DNA of 10,000 nucleotides from Chondrilla cf. caribensis (taxonomy: Eukaryota; Porifera; Demospongiae; Chondrillida; Chondrillidae): positions 3,262,971 through 3,272,970 of the forward strand of contig OZ026569.1 in NCBI GenBank assembly GCA_964020155.1, in the 5' to 3' direction. Within the stretch, counting starts at the first letter, position 1. Every line of letters begins with the position of its first letter. The position numbers and the translations under genes are program-made. Below, piece by piece: positions 6,877 to 10,000 of this stretch. The notes under the pieces were generated by a model. It was not told the DNA's origin. It ran no database searches and worked only from the letters and a program-made list of their open reading frames with translations.

Positions 6877-7772
6877 TCCAGTTTCAGTCTTCAAAGAAAT
6901 GTTAACTGAAGAATTCTATTAGCCTAATCGAGGGTCTGTCTATTTTCACCAATGTACTGCTTTCATATGAAGTATTATTGCTGTAAGATAAAAACGATAA
7001 TGAAGATTCTGCACCAGATGATATTGAAATAGTATATAGTGCATGGATTCTTTGTGGAGATAAAGATATTTAGTTGGTATGTAGTTAATATTTAATTTTT
7101 ATATATTTTATGCAGTAACTGGATCCAATATACATTGTACTATAATATACTCACTTATAACTTATGTATTATCCATACATAAGGTGTGAAGTGAAAGTTG
7201 AAATTAAGTAGAATGAATTTGATCTCGTTAATCTGCTGCAAATCTTGGAAATTATGGTGGACTAAAAAAGTAAGTTTGGCAGATGAACTATAGACATTTA
7301 TTTTATACTGCTATCGAGAAATTGTAGTGGATAATTAGTCTTGATGGAAGCAGTGGTGGACTACATAATGGCATTCACTGTACTTATGTAGCTCTTTATT
7401 ATACTAAAATCAATTTACGTCAATGATGTGATATATCGATTGCATGGTGTCACACCATTTCAAGACCAAATTGATTAACAATTATTGATGTTGCCATTAA
7501 ACATGCCTGCATGCATACATGCAAAATATATTTTTAATGCCTTTGAAACAATTCACAGTATTAGCAGTAGTATGATATAATAATATTATTACACACAGTA
7601 TATCTAACAACATAAACCTATATTACAAAAATACCATCCCACAAACTTCAAATTAACCAAAGGCAAAAGTACCATTAAATGTTAAGAAATTGCAAGCCAA
7701 TTAATGAGGTATTGAGGTATTGACAGTTAAAAACGGACACAATGAGCAATACAATAAGTAAGAAGTTATGGA
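6877..7772. other. AT-rich convergent intergenic region (3' ends of MIOS and KLHL)
   Basis: Nearly 900 bases without a gene, between two stop codons that face each other. Candidate poly(A) signals for MIOS on the plus strand are GATAAA (6987-6992) and ATTAAA (7496-7501 and 7674-7679). For the KLHL gene, reading the minus strand, AATAAA lies at 7395-7400 and 7297-7302 and ATTAAA at 7533-7538. A 14-base perfect AT palindrome lies at 7578-7591. No RNA gene or element is recognised. The 3' UTRs may overlap. Confidence 0.6.
7395..7400 (-). terminator. Candidate poly(A) signal of the KLHL gene
   Basis: TTTATT on the plus strand is AATAAA on the minus strand, about 370 bases after the KLHL stop. 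A second AATAAA lies at 7297-7302. Which is used cannot be told from sequence. Confidence 0.4.
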
Positions 7773-9476
7773 TTAGGAGCAGCACCCAAATCGCCTCTTC
7801 CCCATCTTCATCCTCGACATCGGCAGCCATTTGTCGTCCAGCGGGTCGTAGCACTCTATACTACGACAGTAATCGCTCCCCGTATATCCACCCAGAGCGT
7901 AGACTTTGTTCCCTACGGCTGCCACGCCCAGACCACTCCTCGGCTTGTGCATTGTGGCCATCGCAGTCCAACTGTTTGTGTCCAGGTGGTAGAACTCTGC
8001 ACTATTGAGGGACTGTGAGCGATCACACCCCCCCACGGCATACAACACTTCGGACACAACACACACTCCAGGCATACATCTTGGCATATTCATGGCTGTG
8101 ATTAAATTCCACTGGTTTGAATACGAACTGTACATTTCACAGCTCGAGAGATCAGAGTTACCGTCATAACCACCAATGGCAAACATCTTCAATTGGACGA
8201 CAGCCACGCCCATCATACTACGAGCAATGTTCATTGGTGAGACGAGTGACCAGGAATCTGATTCCTGATCGTACCTCTCGACAGATTTGAGACAAAAACT
8301 GACACCATCGTATCCTCCGACGGCATACAACTGACCCTCTATGACTCCAGCACCAACACTGCTTCTTTCTTCCAGTAAGTCGCTCACACGTCTCCAGGTA
8401 TTCGTAGCTGGATCGAAACACTCAACAAGACGAAGGGCTTGAAGACCATCCGACCCGCCCACCACATAGAGCAGCCCATCGCACATACAAGCACCCATAC
8501 CTCGTCGTGGATTTGCCATAGCCGATAGCTCCTTCCACTGCCCAGATACAGGGTTGAACTGTTCCACTGTGGACACAGTGGATCGTGCGGGATACACCTC
8601 ACCACCAATGACATAGATTGAGCTTGACTGGTTCACAGATCGGCGTGGAACGTATTGAATGTCTTCGAGGTTGTAGTCGGCAACCACTTCAGGGTGGAGT
8701 TGATAGTTTCTCGCATTGATCACCATGGTGGCACATTCGGGATGGATGGATAAAAGCTCGTTCGATTCGAACTTTTCGTTCAGTTGGTCCCAAGGGACCA
8801 GAGGCATACGAATACTCTGCAACAATATCAGAATGTCTTCTTTTCGCTGTGTGGTATCGTACTTGTACCATTTCAAGACCAAATCCAAAATATCAGTTTC
8901 GGATCCGATTTTGAGATCTTCAGATTTCAACAGACTACAGATAATGCTTGCAGACAGCAACAAGAAGGTCTCGCTTTGGCACACGTCCAAGAAGTGGTCC
9001 TCAGCATACTTGTAGGCACAGGCAGAGAGATTCTTGCAGTCGTGGTCGATAGCGAACGTCAACAGCTCCAAGCAGTTCTCCTTGTTGATTCGGGCCTTAA
9101 GGAACTCTCCGCACGCCGAAACCACCGGATCAATTTGCCACATGGTGGCCAAAGGAAGCAGATCTCCGACATTGTCTTCAGTAACGGTGATCTGCGACGT
9201 GTACATGAATTCCACCAGCGCTTTCGCCGCCTTTTCGCTGACGTCCTCCAGCGGGATCCTCTGCTGTTGGCTCTCCAGGAGTGGTCCGGTGAACATTGCC
9301 TCGAAGTAGGGACTATTCGCAGCTAAAATGACGCGATGTGCTCTGATTTCATGCACCCCTACGACCAGTACGACATCGCAGAGTTCGGAGTTGGTCAGGA
9401 GCTTCTTCACCGAGCTCAATACAGATTTGGAGTGCTCCTTGTCGGTGTACTTCGAATCTCCCTTTTCTGAATCCAT
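7773..9476 (-). CDS. BTB-BACK-Kelch (KLHL) protein, putative CUL3 substrate adaptor
   Basis: Uninterrupted frame of 567 residues, a usual length for KLHL proteins. A BTB domain spans about 25-130 (ELCDVVLVVGVHEIRAHRVI, SPYFEAMFTG), with the phi-x-E type LLES (66-69) that in this family helps bind CUL3. A BACK domain follows (about 135-240; LKWYKYD, SIRMPLVPW). Six kelch blades begin with GG-ending strands at IYVIGG (287), LYVVGG (336), LYAVGG (383), MFAIGG (431), LYAVGG (478) and VYALGG (525), each followed by a Trp about 20-25 residues on. Known role of the family: the BTB/BACK part docks on CUL3-RBX1 and the propeller selects the substrate for ubiquitination. By eye it sits with the KLHL20/KLHL2/KLHL3-like class, but no single orthologue is clear, so no symbol is given. 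The ATG at 9476 is the first Met of this exon; a spliced upstream ATG may be the true start. Confidence 0.95.
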   Translation of the reverse strand: MDSEKGDSKYTDKEHSKSVLSSVKKLLTNSELCDVVLVVGVHEIRAHRVILAANSPYFEAMFTGPLLESQQQRIPLEDVSEKAAKALVEFMYTSQITVTEDNVGDLLPLATMWQIDPVVSACGEFLKARINKENCLELLTFAIDHDCKNLSACAYKYAEDHFLDVCQSETFLLLSASIICSLLKSEDLKIGSETDILDLVLKWYKYDTTQRKEDILILLQSIRMPLVPWDQLNEKFESNELLSIHPECATMVINARNYQLHPEVVADYNLEDIQYVPRRSVNQSSSIYVIGGEVYPARSTVSTVEQFNPVSGQWKELSAMANPRRGMGACMCDGLLYVVGGSDGLQALRLVECFDPATNTWRRVSDLLEERSSVGAGVIEGQLYAVGGYDGVSFCLKSVERYDQESDSWSLVSPMNIARSMMGVAVVQLKMFAIGGYDGNSDLSSCEMYSSYSNQWNLITAMNMPRCMPGVCVVSEVLYAVGGCDRSQSLNSAEFYHLDTNSWTAMATMHKPRSGLGVAAVGNKVYALGGYTGSDYCRSIECYDPLDDKWLPMSRMKMGKRRFGCCS

Positions 9477-9478
9477 AA

Positions 9479-9589
9479 CTGCAAAGGAAATACGATAAGC
9501 AATGAGTAACGATCAATGAGTAACGATCAATAAATTCGGCATTACAGTGAAGACAGTATAGACAGGACACTCAGGGACACGCGGCTTAC
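9479..9589 (-). other. Intron of the KLHL gene (111 bases)
   Basis: Minus-strand donor AAAG|GTAAGC at 9589 and acceptor TATTTCCTTTGCAG at 9479, two bases before the internal ATG. Both sites are close to consensus. The intron contains a perfect 14-base tandem duplication (CAATGAGTAACGAT at 9500-9513 and 9514-9527). Confidence 0.7.
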
Positions 9590-9611
9590 CTTTAACTTCT
9601 CCTAGTCCCAT
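9590..9611 (-). CDS. Candidate first coding exon of the KLHL gene (eight extra residues)
   Basis: On the minus strand the ATG at 9611-9609 reads MGLGEVK and then a split Val codon, ends at 9590 before the donor GTAAGC, and joins in frame to TT-ATG at 9478. This would extend the protein to 575 residues (MGLGEVKV before MDSEKG). The context AGTATGG has A at -3 and G at +4. An in-frame TGA lies further upstream, with no other in-frame ATG between. Without splicing, this frame stops inside the intron. Confidence 0.55.
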
Positions 9612-9615
9612 ACTT

Positions 9616-9635
9616 GGTCTCCGTAAAAGGAGACC
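9616..9635 (-). promoter_or_regulatory. Hairpin just upstream of the candidate KLHL start
   Basis: GGTCTCC (9616-9622) and GGAGACC (9629-9635) are perfect 7-bp arms around a six-base loop. In the minus-strand transcript the stem ends four bases before the ATG at 9611. It could slow initiation there, but that is inference. Confidence 0.5.
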
Positions 9636-10000
9636 CAAATCAACGGTCAGGACACCGTATTTCAGATTCTGAGAGTTGACTTTGGACGAATAAACGGTTC
9701 AAACAGGTCCTCGGCGATATTTTTAGTAGTTAGCCGGAAGAGTCCGGTTCTTCTCGAGAAATGTCCCTGTGCGTGACTTACTGCGTCCCGGTTCTGAAAA
9801 CGTGATCGGCACGTGTTTGATTTCCGGTGCATTCCCTACCGTCCAAATATGGCATTGATGTAAGTGGGCGGGGCGGCGAGCTCACGTTTAATGACGTCCG
9901 ATGACGTTGTCTGACGCAAATTGTGGCCGTGTGGAGAGTGCCAGCGTGGCTTGTTTGATGTGTAACTGACTCATCCCATTTATTAGGACTCTTTGTGAAC
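9636..10000 (-). promoter_or_regulatory. Promoter-like, CpG-richer region upstream of the KLHL gene
   Basis: The region is richer in GC and CpG than the rest of the non-coding window. Motifs by inspection: E-box CACGTG (9810-9815), CArG-type CCAAATATGG (9843-9852), GC box GGGCGGGGC (9866-9874), TGACGT at 9892-9897 and 9902-9907, and TGACGC at 9912-9917. No convincing TATA box is placed, so the transcription start is unknown. It could also serve a divergent gene beyond 10000; none is visible before the end. Confidence 0.5.

Noticed and set aside
7742..9326. Plus-strand frames opposite the KLHL gene (7742-8008, 8716-9015, 8784-9326)
   Set aside because: They are antisense shadows of the conserved KLHL frame and have no recognisable domain.
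7773..9476. KLHL gene as KLHL22 because of the GATOR/mTORC1 neighbour
   Set aside because: The protein is shorter than KLHL22 and its BTB and kelch sequence is closer to the KLHL20/KLHL2/KLHL3 class.
7773..9476. Processed retrocopy of a KLHL gene, because the coding exon is intronless
   Set aside because: There is no poly(A) tract or target duplication, the frame is intact, and a well-formed intron plus a promoter-like region lie upstream; single-exon coding regions are common in this family.

Overview
The window is animal nuclear DNA. It has genes split by short GT-AG introns, abundant (TG)n/(CA)n microsatellites and minisatellites, and two protein families of metazoan type. The exact lineage cannot be read from the sequence. 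Short introns and an almost intronless kelch gene fit an invertebrate, for instance a sponge or another marine group, but this is inference.

Layout, left to right. (1) 1-1149: no gene that I can support; a degenerate ~30-bp CTGTCTGT-type repeat, an unexplained non-repetitive island (about 520-740), and an uninterrupted (TG)84 array. (2) 1150-6876, plus strand: the last twelve coding exons that I can resolve of MIOS (Mio/WDR homologue), the GATOR2 subunit. They join in one continuous frame of 372 residues ending in TGA, and carry part of the alpha-solenoid plus the cysteine/histidine-rich C-terminal zinc domain. Introns are 118 to 1368 bases long and full of repeats: 41-bp, 32/35-bp and 17-bp minisatellites, a duplicated 87-bp segment, and TG/CA tracts. 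The 17-bp minisatellite lies inside a perfect 24-bp terminal inverted repeat, so it looks like a short pogo/Tc1-type non-autonomous transposon. (3) 6877-7772: an AT-rich convergent intergenic region holding both 3' ends. (4) 7773-9476, minus strand: a BTB-BACK-Kelch (KLHL) protein of 567 residues in a single exon, with a short upstream exon (ending at 9590) joined by a 111-base intron. That upstream exon holds an in-frame ATG in good context, which would add eight residues. (5) About 9620-10000: a CpG- and GC-richer promoter-like region with a GC box, CArG box, E-box and three TGACG motifs spaced 10 bp apart.

The two genes are tail to tail and need not share a function. MIOS acts in amino-acid signalling to mTORC1 at the lysosome; KLHL proteins are substrate adaptors of CUL3 ubiquitin ligases. 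The main points for a second look are the transposon-like minisatellite, the 87-bp repeat that begins exactly at a splice donor, the competing acceptors after a (CA)n tract at the last MIOS exon, and the hairpin just before the likely KLHL start codon.
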